A stretch of DNA of 64,000 nt from Candidatus Magasanikiibacteriota bacterium (GTDB taxonomy: Bacteria > Patescibacteria > ABY1 > Magasanikbacterales > 2-02-FULL-50-9b), in NCBI GenBank assembly GCA_903893485.1, contig CAITMK010000014.1:1-64000 (forward strand), read 5' to 3'. Of the stretch, positions 49,030 to 57,231 are shown one piece after another. The position numbers and the translations under genes are program-made. Each line of letters opens with the position of its first letter. The stretch's first letter is position 1. Under the pieces are notes generated by a model. The model worked only from the letters and a program-made list of their open reading frames with translations, did no database searches and was not told the DNA's origin.

Positions 49030-49382
49030 ACCAAATCTTCTTTTTTTTCTTCAGCATTCAGCAGCGCAATTTCAGTCACCAAACGCGTCATGATATCTTC
49101 TTGACGCTCCAAACGAATTAAAATTCTGAGCACAATAAAAAATAAAAGTGCAACTGAAATATACAGCGCTGCATCAACACCACGACCCACACCAATTTTT
49201 TGTGAGACCACGGTTGCGTAATTTGGAAACCACACAAAAAACAAAAAGCCTAGCGCGCCCGCAAACCAAACAGCCGCAAACATAATACCCATGCGTCGTG
49301 CGGCAGTGCGAGTAAAAATATTATAAATCGCAAAAAGCGCAATAACCGAAAGTAAAATTTGAATAACCGAAGGTCCGTGCAT
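49026..49382 (-). CDS. DUF2304 membrane protein
   Basis: 118-aa protein with three helices (about 7-25, 33-52, 68-90) and a charged coiled-coil tail (RLERQEDIMTRLVTEIALLNAEE). DUF2304 proteins usually neighbour GT2 polyprenyl-phosphate sugar transferases, as here, and may assist them. ATG 49382 is 1 nt from the GT2 stop. Confidence 0.85.
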   Translation of the reverse strand: MHGPSVIQILLSVIALFAIYNIFTRTAARRMGIMFAAVWFAGALGFLFFVWFPNYATVVSQKIGVGRGVDAALYISVALLFFIVLRILIRLERQEDIMTRLVTEIALLNAEEKKEDLV

Positions 49383-49383
49383 A

Positions 49384-50037
49384 TTAGGAAAAACTTTTAA
49401 GTACCAAACGCCACGCGGTACGGAATCCTTCAAATAAATTTTGGCCTTTGCTCATGGAGTATTCGGTATACACAATCTGAATGGGAATCTCAACAACTTT
49501 TGCATGAACACGATGTGCCTCCGCAACAATTTCGGATGAAATTTCCATGCGCGATGACGTTAAATGCATGCGACGAAGTGCTGACACCGAAATTGCACGA
49601 AAACCAGATTGCGTATCAACGAGCGCTGAACCAAATAAAATTCGTGTAAGAAGTGCGCCCAACCCGTTATACCACTGACGAATGGGCGGCATATGATTTG
49701 CTTGGCGGCGACCAATGATTATGTCTGCTCCCTGACCCAAGGCCGTAACAAAAGCTGCAATATCCGCACCAGTGTGCTGCCCATCGCTATCCATGGTAAT
49801 TACCGAGTCAAAACCAAAACGCTGTGCATACAAAAAACCAGTGCGCAGCGCCGCACCCAAACCACGATTAATTACGTGGGTAACCACGCGAGCGCCACAT
49901 GCGGCCGCAATTTGGCCCGTTGTGTCGCCAGAGCCATCATCAACCACTAACACTGCCGATCCAGCCGGAATCGTCTTTAAGACGCTTGCGATGGTTCGGG
50001 CTTCATTATATGCAGGAATGATGATGAGAGTCTTCAT
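49384..50037 (-). CDS. Polyprenyl-phosphate sugar transferase, GT2
   Basis: 217-aa DPM1-like GT-A enzyme: IIIPAYNEARTIASVL, VVDDGSGDTTG, TMDSDGQHTGAD (DxD-type) and the closing SGFRAISVSALRRM. No C-terminal membrane helices, so it is the soluble DPM/GtrB catalytic type; the adjacent DUF2304 protein may anchor it. Likely makes polyprenyl-phosphate-linked hexose. Confidence 0.9.
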   Translation of the reverse strand: MKTLIIIPAYNEARTIASVLKTIPAGSAVLVVDDGSGDTTGQIAAACGARVVTHVINRGLGAALRTGFLYAQRFGFDSVITMDSDGQHTGADIAAFVTALGQGADIIIGRRQANHMPPIRQWYNGLGALLTRILFGSALVDTQSGFRAISVSALRRMHLTSSRMEISSEIVAEAHRVHAKVVEIPIQIVYTEYSMSKGQNLFEGFRTAWRLVLKSFS

Positions 50038-50055
50038 AAGAAGGCCATTCTACCC

Positions 50056-51069
50056 TTACCCGCCTTCGTACGCAAGCCGGTGGCGATTAGCTGTAACATA
50101 GTCGATCATGCGCTGTAAACCATTATCAAGGCGCATCAGCGGCATCCAACCGATCGCTTCTTTCGCATAGGTGATGTCTGGCATTGGGTGTTCTGATAAA
50201 AATTCGAGTGGCTGTTCGTATAGTATTGGCACTGTAGTACCCAAAAGTTTATTCACACGTGCTGCAACATCTTTCATGTAAAATTCTTCATCACCACCAA
50301 TATTTACTGGCCCAACACCCGCAGGTACTTTTGCTAATTTGATAAGCGCAGAAACCGCGTCTGTAACATATAAAAGTGACGTGCGAAAATTTTCCGTGCC
50401 ATAAATTTTCATTGGCTCACCATCCATGGCTGACAAAACAAATTCTGTAATCATCTGATCATCGAACATTTTAAGTCGTGGGCCGTAGGTGCGGAACAAA
50501 CGCGCGATGCGCACATCAACACCAAATGTGTCTGCATAAATCGTAAGCATTGTTTCGGCAAACCGCTTACTTTCATCGTAGGCGGCGCGACTTTGCAAAT
50601 GATTGGTAATGCCCACATCAGATTCCTTGACCGCCACATCTGAATACCGCTGGCCATAAACAGTTGAAGACGATGCAAAAATAACTTTCGCCTTATACTG
50701 CATTGCAAGCATGAGCATGTTTTTGATACCAACACTGTGCGCATCCAAAATTGGCACGCGCATGGCACGAAAATTGCGCACGCTCATAGGACATGCTAAA
50801 TGATAAATTTCTGAAACACCATGCACGCTCATTTTGAAACGTTCGTACACAGGTAATGTTGATAAATCAAGCGGCTCAGTGATATCGTGTTTAATAAAAA
50901 CAAAATCCGGATGCGCCAAAAGTTGTTCAATATTTGCTGAAGTGCTACTTGATAAATTATCAATGCAAATTACTCGCGCATCATCGAGTAATGATTCGCA
51001 AAGATGCGAGCCAATAAAACCGGCCCCGCCCAAAACAATTACGGTGCGTTTTTGTGTGCTATCTGCCAT
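50056..51069 (-). CDS. NAD-dependent epimerase/dehydratase (UXS-like)
   Basis: 337-aa extended SDR. GGAGFIGSHL (NAD motif), HLACPMSVRNF, ASSSTVYG (Ser/Thr) and the catalytic YDESK. The overall pattern ACP-S...YG...YDESKR is closest to UDP-glucuronate decarboxylase (UDP-xylose synthase); dTDP-glucose dehydratase or UDP-sugar epimerase is the alternative. Supplies a nucleotide sugar for the surrounding transferases. Confidence 0.88.
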   Translation of the reverse strand: MADSTQKRTVIVLGGAGFIGSHLCESLLDDARVICIDNLSSSTSANIEQLLAHPDFVFIKHDITEPLDLSTLPVYERFKMSVHGVSEIYHLACPMSVRNFRAMRVPILDAHSVGIKNMLMLAMQYKAKVIFASSSTVYGQRYSDVAVKESDVGITNHLQSRAAYDESKRFAETMLTIYADTFGVDVRIARLFRTYGPRLKMFDDQMITEFVLSAMDGEPMKIYGTENFRTSLLYVTDAVSALIKLAKVPAGVGPVNIGGDEEFYMKDVAARVNKLLGTTVPILYEQPLEFLSEHPMPDITYAKEAIGWMPLMRLDNGLQRMIDYVTANRHRLAYEGG

Positions 51070-51095
51070 ATTTCAAAAAATAAGAACGTGCAAAC

Positions 51096-51124
51096 ACTAT
51101 ATACCAAAATGCGCTACTGTGCAA
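51096..51124 (-). promoter_or_regulatory. Epimerase gene promoter
   Basis: TTGCAC (51119-51124), 17 nt, TATAGT (51096-51101), overlapping the end of the subtilase gene. Confidence 0.65.
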
Positions 51125-53114
51125 AAATAAACGGATCAAATCGATCACCTTTTACAATATCACGACGAAGTACATAATTGATAAGACCGTGCGCGTCAAA
51201 AATCGATAGTTCAAGCGAGTTGTCAATTTGTGAAGTTGCGGTAAGGCGAAGTGCATCACCAATGTGCGCAAAAGAAATTCCAATTAGCTTACCATCCGGA
51301 ATTGCAGGCGAATACGTTGTTAACAGTTTTCCAAAAATATCGTAGTACGTGATTAAAATATTTTGTCCAGTTGTTGCCGAGACAAATAAGGCATCATCTG
51401 ATCCGTTCATTTGTGGAGCAGAACCAAATGAATAATTTACTCCCTTTTGAGTTGGTACTTGAAACGATGAAACAAACGCACCGATATCATTCCATGCATA
51501 TGCGGTAATGTCATTTTTGTGTGTAACCGTTGTTACAATATATTCTGCACCCGCCCGAAAATACGAAGTGATTCCGAGCACCCCTTTGGCATCGATTAAT
51601 GGAAGTGCACGCCGAATTTTTCCATCACCGCCAATAATTACCATGGTTGGATTATTATCCGCGACCGCAATAATTTCTGATGAGCCATCGCGATTAAGAT
51701 CGGCGGCAGTAATATGCACCGCGCCACGCACCTTTGGACCAAATGGTCTGATGGTGGTAATTAAGGTTCCATTTTGTTGCAAAAATTTAATAATTGGCCC
51801 CTTTGCATCATTATACGCAACGATAAATGGCGTTGCGCCTGAGCCGTCGATATCGGCACTGAGCGCCTGAGCCGTGGTGATTTTTCCCGGCGCAAATAAA
51901 ATACGACGCTGTTCATCGAGCGATTCATTTTGAACGACCAACGATGCGCCTTTTTTATTGTATACAATCCCCGCTACGGCACTTGTATCTGGCGCCGCGC
52001 CACCATGAATTGCATATTGAACCGCCTTTGCCGCATTGAGTGAACCGCGCCCCGCGGATAAATCTCCATTACCCGGAATTGGATCTGATGTGTCGACAAG
52101 CGCTTGTCGAATTTCATTGGGACCCCAATTTGGTTGAATTGATTTAACCAACGCCGCAACACCCGTAACAAATGGTGCAGCGATTGAAGTACCCGACCAT
52201 GTGCCACCATAAATATCAGAAAATCCATGTGTTGGATCAAAAAATAATGTCGATGAAATTCGAAATCCTGGCGCTGAAATATCAACACATTTACTTCCGT
52301 AATTTGAAAATGGTGCAAGCGTTCCAATATCATTTAAAGCCGCAACTCCAATTACCCAATTTTCTTCTTTGAGTGGATCATCAAAACAAACGGGATATTG
52401 TGGTTCCAAATTTAAATTAGTGCCCGCAGCATGTTCCGGCGCATTTCCTGCTGCTGCAATAACCGTGATACCCGCACGATACGCACGGCGAATTGCCTGA
52501 ATAAAATTTAAACTTGGTGTTGGGCCGACAAAACTCAAATTGATAATCTGCGCTTTGTGTGCAATCGCATAATCAATTGCCTTAACAGCCAAATCAGAAT
52601 CTCCATCACCACGTTCATTTAAAATTTTAAGCGGCATGATTTTAACATGCCACGCAACGCCCGCGCCACCCAAAAAATTATTTCCCTCCGCGCCAATAAT
52701 ACCCGCAACCACGGTACCATGATTTATTCCAATCCGAGTTGATGATGTAACTGAAGGATCTGGTCGAACATTTGAATTATTATCAACAAAGTTCCAGCCA
52801 TTTAAATCATCGATATATCCATCGTTGTCATTATCCAAGCCATCTAACTTTTCTCCGGGATTTGACCAAATATTTTGGCTGATATCGGGATTTAAAATAT
52901 CAACACCCGTATCAATTACTGCAACAATCACGTCGCTTGATCCCTGAGTTTTATCCCACGCATCGGGTAAATGCAGCATACTAATTCCATTTGCCTCTGA
53001 CCATTGTGGATCGTTTGGTTGAAATGCAAACGCAGACAGTGGCGATACAAAAAGCGCGCACAAAATAATTGTGTGTGCGATTCGTGATGGAATGGTATGA
53101 GAATGAACCGTCAT
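51114..53114 (-). CDS. Secreted S8 subtilisin-like protease with beta-propeller-type C-terminus
   Basis: 666-aa exported serine protease. Signal peptide to about residue 30, then the S8 domain with catalytic D68 (VAVIDTGVD), H132 (NHGTVVAGI), oxyanion Asn in AAAGN and S310 (SGTSIAAPF). DNDNDGYIDD near 85-95 looks like a Ca2+ loop. Residues from about 375 contain FG-GAP/VCBS-like repeats (SADIDGSGATPFIVA, AADLNRDGSSEIIAVAD), suggesting a propeller for binding a surface ligand. No LPXTG or C-terminal anchor. Confidence 0.9.
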   Translation of the reverse strand: MTVHSHTIPSRIAHTIILCALFVSPLSAFAFQPNDPQWSEANGISMLHLPDAWDKTQGSSDVIVAVIDTGVDILNPDISQNIWSNPGEKLDGLDNDNDGYIDDLNGWNFVDNNSNVRPDPSVTSSTRIGINHGTVVAGIIGAEGNNFLGGAGVAWHVKIMPLKILNERGDGDSDLAVKAIDYAIAHKAQIINLSFVGPTPSLNFIQAIRRAYRAGITVIAAAGNAPEHAAGTNLNLEPQYPVCFDDPLKEENWVIGVAALNDIGTLAPFSNYGSKCVDISAPGFRISSTLFFDPTHGFSDIYGGTWSGTSIAAPFVTGVAALVKSIQPNWGPNEIRQALVDTSDPIPGNGDLSAGRGSLNAAKAVQYAIHGGAAPDTSAVAGIVYNKKGASLVVQNESLDEQRRILFAPGKITTAQALSADIDGSGATPFIVAYNDAKGPIIKFLQQNGTLITTIRPFGPKVRGAVHITAADLNRDGSSEIIAVADNNPTMVIIGGDGKIRRALPLIDAKGVLGITSYFRAGAEYIVTTVTHKNDITAYAWNDIGAFVSSFQVPTQKGVNYSFGSAPQMNGSDDALFVSATTGQNILITYYDIFGKLLTTYSPAIPDGKLIGISFAHIGDALRLTATSQIDNSLELSIFDAHGLINYVLRRDIVKGDRFDPFIFAQ

Positions 53115-53126
53115 GTGACTTTAAAA

Positions 53127-53810
53127 TTATTTTTGAGCCGCAGAAAGCTCTTTAAGCGCTGATGCGTAAGCTTGATCCGATAATGCGCCACCTTTATGTG
53201 CTGCCTCATAATCCGCGCGTGCGTCTGCAAAACGACCAATATCGCGCAAATATGCGGCGCGTTCAATGAATAGCTCGCCCGCGCCAAGAACACGCTTAAT
53301 TCCCTCTGCATATACGGCCAAGATTTCATCAGGTGACGCTTTTGATTTATACCGAAGCAAATCAATGAGCGTTGAATAAACCGTGGCATCGCCAGGTGTA
53401 AGTGCGATCGTTCGTTCAAGCGTGTTTTTTGCATCATTATACTGACCAAGTTGCGTTTGTGTATCTGCTAAATTTAGCAAGATTACAGAGTTCTTGCCCT
53501 GAAGTGCAGCATCAGCTTGCTGATATACACGCAATGCTGCCTGATACCATACAGGATCTTTTGTAATACTACCAATCGTTGCCCACTCAAGACCAACGTG
53601 CAAATACGGTTGGGCGATCGAACCATTTGATGCGATATCCTTCTGGGCCGCAATAGCCTCATCATAATACGTATACAACTCTGGATGTGATGCAAGTAAT
53701 GTGCGTGATGGATTATCTGATTTTTTTGGAGCCAAGTAAAAAAATCCTCCGGCGCAGACAACAATAACAACCACTAAAACCGATAAAATAGATATTCCGC
53801 GCGTATTCAT
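53127..53810 (-). CDS. Membrane-anchored TPR protein
   Basis: 227-aa protein: N-terminal helix (about 7-27, ILSVLVVVIVVCAGGFFYL) then TPR-like repeats, best seen in YQAALRVYQQADAALQGKNS, ILLNLADTQTQLGQYNDAKN and RAAYLRDIGRFADARADYEA. Probably an extracytoplasmic scaffold. Cotranscribed with the subtilase 12 nt downstream, so it may assist its assembly (inference). ATG 53810 chosen; longer frame overlaps the promoter. Confidence 0.85.
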   Translation of the reverse strand: MNTRGISILSVLVVVIVVCAGGFFYLAPKKSDNPSRTLLASHPELYTYYDEAIAAQKDIASNGSIAQPYLHVGLEWATIGSITKDPVWYQAALRVYQQADAALQGKNSVILLNLADTQTQLGQYNDAKNTLERTIALTPGDATVYSTLIDLLRYKSKASPDEILAVYAEGIKRVLGAGELFIERAAYLRDIGRFADARADYEAAHKGGALSDQAYASALKELSAAQK

Positions 53811-53816
53811 ACTAAC

Positions 53817-53845
53817 TTGAAAAAATTTTGCTTTTATGGTATAAC
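53817..53845 (+). promoter_or_regulatory. Sugar transferase promoter
   Basis: TTGAAA (53817-53822), 17 nt, TATAAC (53840-53845). Overlaps the divergent promoter at 53853-53882 region. Confidence 0.6.
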
Positions 53846-53852
53846 TTTGCCA

Positions 53853-53882
53853 ATTATACGTGGGTCTTATGGTCAATGTCAA
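53853..53882 (-). promoter_or_regulatory. TPR-subtilase promoter
   Basis: TTGACA (53877-53882), 18 nt, TATAAT (53853-53858); the -35 lies inside the first codons of the sugar transferase gene. Confidence 0.65.
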
Positions 53883-55230
53883 AAAACGTCAATTCATTCT
53901 TCTCGTGGTTGATTTTTTGCTAATGTATGGGGCATTAGCACTTACCCTTCTGGTACGCTACAAATCAGCCGGATTTAAAGCAATGTTTGCACTTCATGTG
54001 GCCCCTATGAGCCTTGTTTTTGCGATCTGGCTGGTGCTTTTGTATGCAAATGGCATGTATGACTTATCACTACAAAAACCGTCCTTGCCTCTGTATCGCC
54101 GCCTGTTCGAGACCGTGATTATCTGTCTCGTAATCGCCGCGCCGCTATTTTATATTTTTCCCTTTTTTGGTATTGCACCAAAAACAAACCTGATGATTTG
54201 TCTCGGATTTTTCTCTGCACTGTTAGTGCTTTGGCGACTCGGCATTAGCAGTGTCAGTGCCGCACGCATTCGTACCCTCATTGTTCATCCATCCGCGGAA
54301 CTTCTTGAGGTCGTTACTGATTTAGTGAATCATCCACAATTTGGATATGAAATTGTGGGTATCGTTTCAGAAGCGCCGCATCCAATTGCTGGTATACCTC
54401 ATTTTCCAGAAAGCACGCCGCTACGCGCTATTGCATCGGAACATTCCATCAATCTCATGGTTGTGGGACAAACACATATTGCACTGCGCGTACAACAGGA
54501 ACTTTACGAGTTACTTTTTTGGCACATGAATGTGTTGCCCGCGGACGAATTTATCAGCACCTTTACCGGCCGCATTCCACTTGAAGCGCTCAATGAAGAG
54601 TGGTTTTTTCACCATATCAAGACGGAACGAATTGGGTATGATTTACTGCATCGCGTGTTTGATTTTGTCACCGCGACCGTTGGTTTTCTCATGCTCTGTT
54701 TGTTAACACCGATTGTTGCTATTGGCATTAAAATGGGTTCACCGGGCCCCTTATTTTATCTACAAGAACGCGTTGGTAAAAATGGAAAACACTTTAAAGT
54801 TATTAAATTTCGTACCATGCAAGCTTTAAGCGCGGATGGCGGCGCCGAATTAGCTGGCGCGCAAATGGCAGATCGCAACGATCCACGCGTGTTGCCATTT
54901 GGCAAATGGCTCCGTCGTATGCGCATCGATGAATTACCACAGGTCATCAACATTTTTAATGGTGATATGAGTTTTATCGGTCCCCGCCCCGAGCGCCCAC
55001 AATTTGTATATGAATTTGAACGACAAATGCCGTACTATCAGATACGGCATTTGGTAAAACCTGGAATTACGGGCTGGGCACAAGCGGTTTATCCGTATGC
55101 CGCAAACACCGAGCAACAAATCCGCAAATTTCAATACGATTTATATTACATTAAAAATCGATCACTGGTAATCGATTTGGCAATTATTTTAAAAACCATC
55201 CACGTGGTTTTTTATCAAAAAGGCCAATAA
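53869..55230 (+). CDS. Polyprenyl-phosphate glycosyl-1-phosphate transferase
   Basis: 453-aa initiating sugar transferase (WbaP/WcaJ type) that loads the first sugar-phosphate on the lipid carrier. Four N-terminal helices (to about 130), a CoA-binding-3 Rossmann-like domain (about 140-250), another helix (about 262-285), then the catalytic domain: GSPGPLFYLQERVGKNGK, KFRTM, RMRIDELPQVINIFNGDMS, GPRPERP and KPGITGWAQ. Start ATG 53869 preferred over GTG 53860. Confidence 0.95.
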   Translation: MVNVKKRQFILLVVDFLLMYGALALTLLVRYKSAGFKAMFALHVAPMSLVFAIWLVLLYANGMYDLSLQKPSLPLYRRLFETVIICLVIAAPLFYIFPFFGIAPKTNLMICLGFFSALLVLWRLGISSVSAARIRTLIVHPSAELLEVVTDLVNHPQFGYEIVGIVSEAPHPIAGIPHFPESTPLRAIASEHSINLMVVGQTHIALRVQQELYELLFWHMNVLPADEFISTFTGRIPLEALNEEWFFHHIKTERIGYDLLHRVFDFVTATVGFLMLCLLTPIVAIGIKMGSPGPLFYLQERVGKNGKHFKVIKFRTMQALSADGGAELAGAQMADRNDPRVLPFGKWLRRMRIDELPQVINIFNGDMSFIGPRPERPQFVYEFERQMPYYQIRHLVKPGITGWAQAVYPYAANTEQQIRKFQYDLYYIKNRSLVIDLAIILKTIHVVFYQKGQ

Positions 55231-55237
55231 GCAGCGT

Positions 55238-56044
55238 TTAGCGGTCTTTATCAAGGCGAGATTGTGCAACCAATGCGTTATTAATCGCTTCCGTGGTTTT
55301 AAGTAACTCAACAGGAGCACCTAAACGATCACCAAGTTGAATAAGCGCGCGAGTATCTTTTGGCAAACATTTACCGCCATATCCGCGAAACCCTTTGTGA
55401 AACACATCAAGATGCGAGCGGCCAATGCGTTTATCTGCGGCAGCAGATTCTTTAACCGTATCGTAATCGATGCCAAGTTTTTGGCAAACATCGTACATTT
55501 GATTTGCAAAAACAACCTTAACCGCAAACCAAGTATTACCAAAATATTTAACCATTTCTGCTTCAGTCGCAGGAATAATTCGCTCGAATGGCGCGAGCGG
55601 CAAAAGCAGCATGACATCGGCAGCAACCGTAAAACTTTGTTTGGTGTAACCAATAATCTGGCGATCTGGAAATGACATGTCCTGATCTGCTGTTTCTTCG
55701 GTCAAAAATTCTGGATTAAAAAGTAATTTTAATTCTGGAAATTTGGTTTGATAGCTTTCGGTGGTACCAGGAAGTACGGTTGATTTAATTACCACGGTTT
55801 TGCCGGCAGGAATAACTGCAAGCGCCGCATCAACGTACGATAAATCAAAACCGCCACGATCTTCGTCGTATGGAGTTGGCACGCAAACGAAAATAATATC
55901 GGCCTTGCCCAATGCAGCAACATCGTCCAATCCCTTTGGTGGATCGTAAGAAACAATTTCGTAATTTTGTTTACCCAAAAAACGCTGCATTGCACCGCCT
56001 ACCATGCCGGTGCCCATTATTCCAATCGTTGGTTTCTGTGTCAT
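55238..56044 (-). CDS. Short UDP-glucose/GDP-mannose dehydrogenase-like protein
   Basis: 268-aa protein with the NAD domain (GIMGTGMVGGAM, VCVPTPYDEDRG) and the central domain (TEAEMVKYFGNTWFAVKVVFANQ, and GKCLPKD with the catalytic Cys). It ends shortly after the central helix, lacking the approximately 150-residue C-terminal UDP-binding domain of normal UGD/TuaD. Either a minimal family version or one needing a partner. ATG 56044 is 10 nt after a -10; ATG 56053 lies immediately at the -10 and is less likely. Confidence 0.85.
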   Translation of the reverse strand: MTQKPTIGIMGTGMVGGAMQRFLGKQNYEIVSYDPPKGLDDVAALGKADIIFVCVPTPYDEDRGGFDLSYVDAALAVIPAGKTVVIKSTVLPGTTESYQTKFPELKLLFNPEFLTEETADQDMSFPDRQIIGYTKQSFTVAADVMLLLPLAPFERIIPATEAEMVKYFGNTWFAVKVVFANQMYDVCQKLGIDYDTVKESAAADKRIGRSHLDVFHKGFRGYGGKCLPKDTRALIQLGDRLGAPVELLKTTEAINNALVAQSRLDKDR

Positions 56045-56054
56045 AGTGCTCATT

Positions 56055-56084
56055 AGTCTAACAAAAAATAAACCTGATTGTCAA
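56055..56084 (-). promoter_or_regulatory. Promoter of the short dehydrogenase gene
   Basis: TTGACA (56079-56084), 18 nt, TAGACT (56055-56060), 10 nt from ATG 56044. Confidence 0.7.
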
Positions 56085-57229
56085 ACATCGAATACCGTTT
56101 TCGTAATCCACTCGTCTATCTGCGGCGCCAAGATTGACCAGTCAAATAATTGCACCTGTTTTTGTGCCGCGGCCACTAATTGTGCTGCTAGTAATGGGTC
56201 TGATTGAATTTGTCGAAGCGCGGCCGCGAGTTCATGTACTTGTTGCGGCAAAACCAATATACCCGTACCCGAAACCACGGTTTCTGGAATACCACCAACT
56301 TTAGTTGCAACCACCGGCAGGCCCATTGCCATCGCCTCCAAAAAAACAATACCCTGCCCCTCAGATAAAGCCGCGCGACAAAAAATATCACTAGCAGCCG
56401 CATATTTCAATATCTTTGCGCGATCGGCGGTGCCGACAAAGTGTACCCGCCCAGCAAAAGCAGCTGCAGCCTGACCCAACGATTCCCGAAGCAATCCATC
56501 ACCGACAATTATCAAATGCGTATCTGGCAAATCAGTAAGTGCGCTAATTAAATCTTGCACGCCATTTTTTGTGACCAAACGAGAAACGGTTACTATTGTT
56601 GAAGCCGAATCTGGAATTCCTAATTTTGTTCGCACATCGCGGCGCCAATCCTTTCGATTCTCTGGTGTGATATTGAAATCAGAAACCGATACGCCATTTG
56701 GAATTACCACAGGCTCACGCATCAGTGGGCCGAACGTTTTTGCCCACTGCGCAAGAAAACTCGCGATCGCCTGAATCCCCACAGCGCGTTTAAAAATCTG
56801 TGCAAAAATAATTCGCACTCGCGCGACCCGTTTATTTACAATTCGCAAATCGTCACCTTCTTGCAACGTGAGCGCATACTTAATTTTAAGCAATCGATTG
56901 GTAATGAACGCGCTCATACCGGCATAACTTGCCATAATTGCCCATACGCCAATCGGTGTATTTTTTTTGTGCACGCGCTGCACATACCACCAGCCAAAAA
57001 ACATGAGCAATAGTTTATCCAATTTTGGATTACCAATACCAACGCGAATCACGGGAACGCCCGCAAAAAAGTCGCGTGCCGGCAAATCAGCACGAAGCCG
57101 CGCCGTAACAACTGTACAATCCAAATGAGTCGAAAGCTGCGGTAAAATTGCCTGCACCGCCATTTCTGCACCGCCCACGTGTGGATAAAAAGCCGTTGTC
57201 AAAATAACCAACTGAGGGCGCTGTTCCAT
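56081..57229 (-). CDS. Glycosyltransferase family 4
   Basis: 382-aa GT-B transferase: LTTAFYPHVGGAEMAVQAIL at the N-terminus, TIVTVSRLVTKNGVQDLI, IIVGDGLLRESL and ALSEGQGIVFLEAMAMGLPVVAT at the C-terminal donor site. Third gene of the operon starting at 61.5 kb, 2 nt after the O-antigen ligase-like gene. Confidence 0.92.
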   Translation of the reverse strand: MEQRPQLVILTTAFYPHVGGAEMAVQAILPQLSTHLDCTVVTARLRADLPARDFFAGVPVIRVGIGNPKLDKLLLMFFGWWYVQRVHKKNTPIGVWAIMASYAGMSAFITNRLLKIKYALTLQEGDDLRIVNKRVARVRIIFAQIFKRAVGIQAIASFLAQWAKTFGPLMREPVVIPNGVSVSDFNITPENRKDWRRDVRTKLGIPDSASTIVTVSRLVTKNGVQDLISALTDLPDTHLIIVGDGLLRESLGQAAAAFAGRVHFVGTADRAKILKYAAASDIFCRAALSEGQGIVFLEAMAMGLPVVATKVGGIPETVVSGTGILVLPQQVHELAAALRQIQSDPLLAAQLVAAAQKQVQLFDWSILAPQIDEWITKTVFDV

Positions 57230-57231
57230 AT

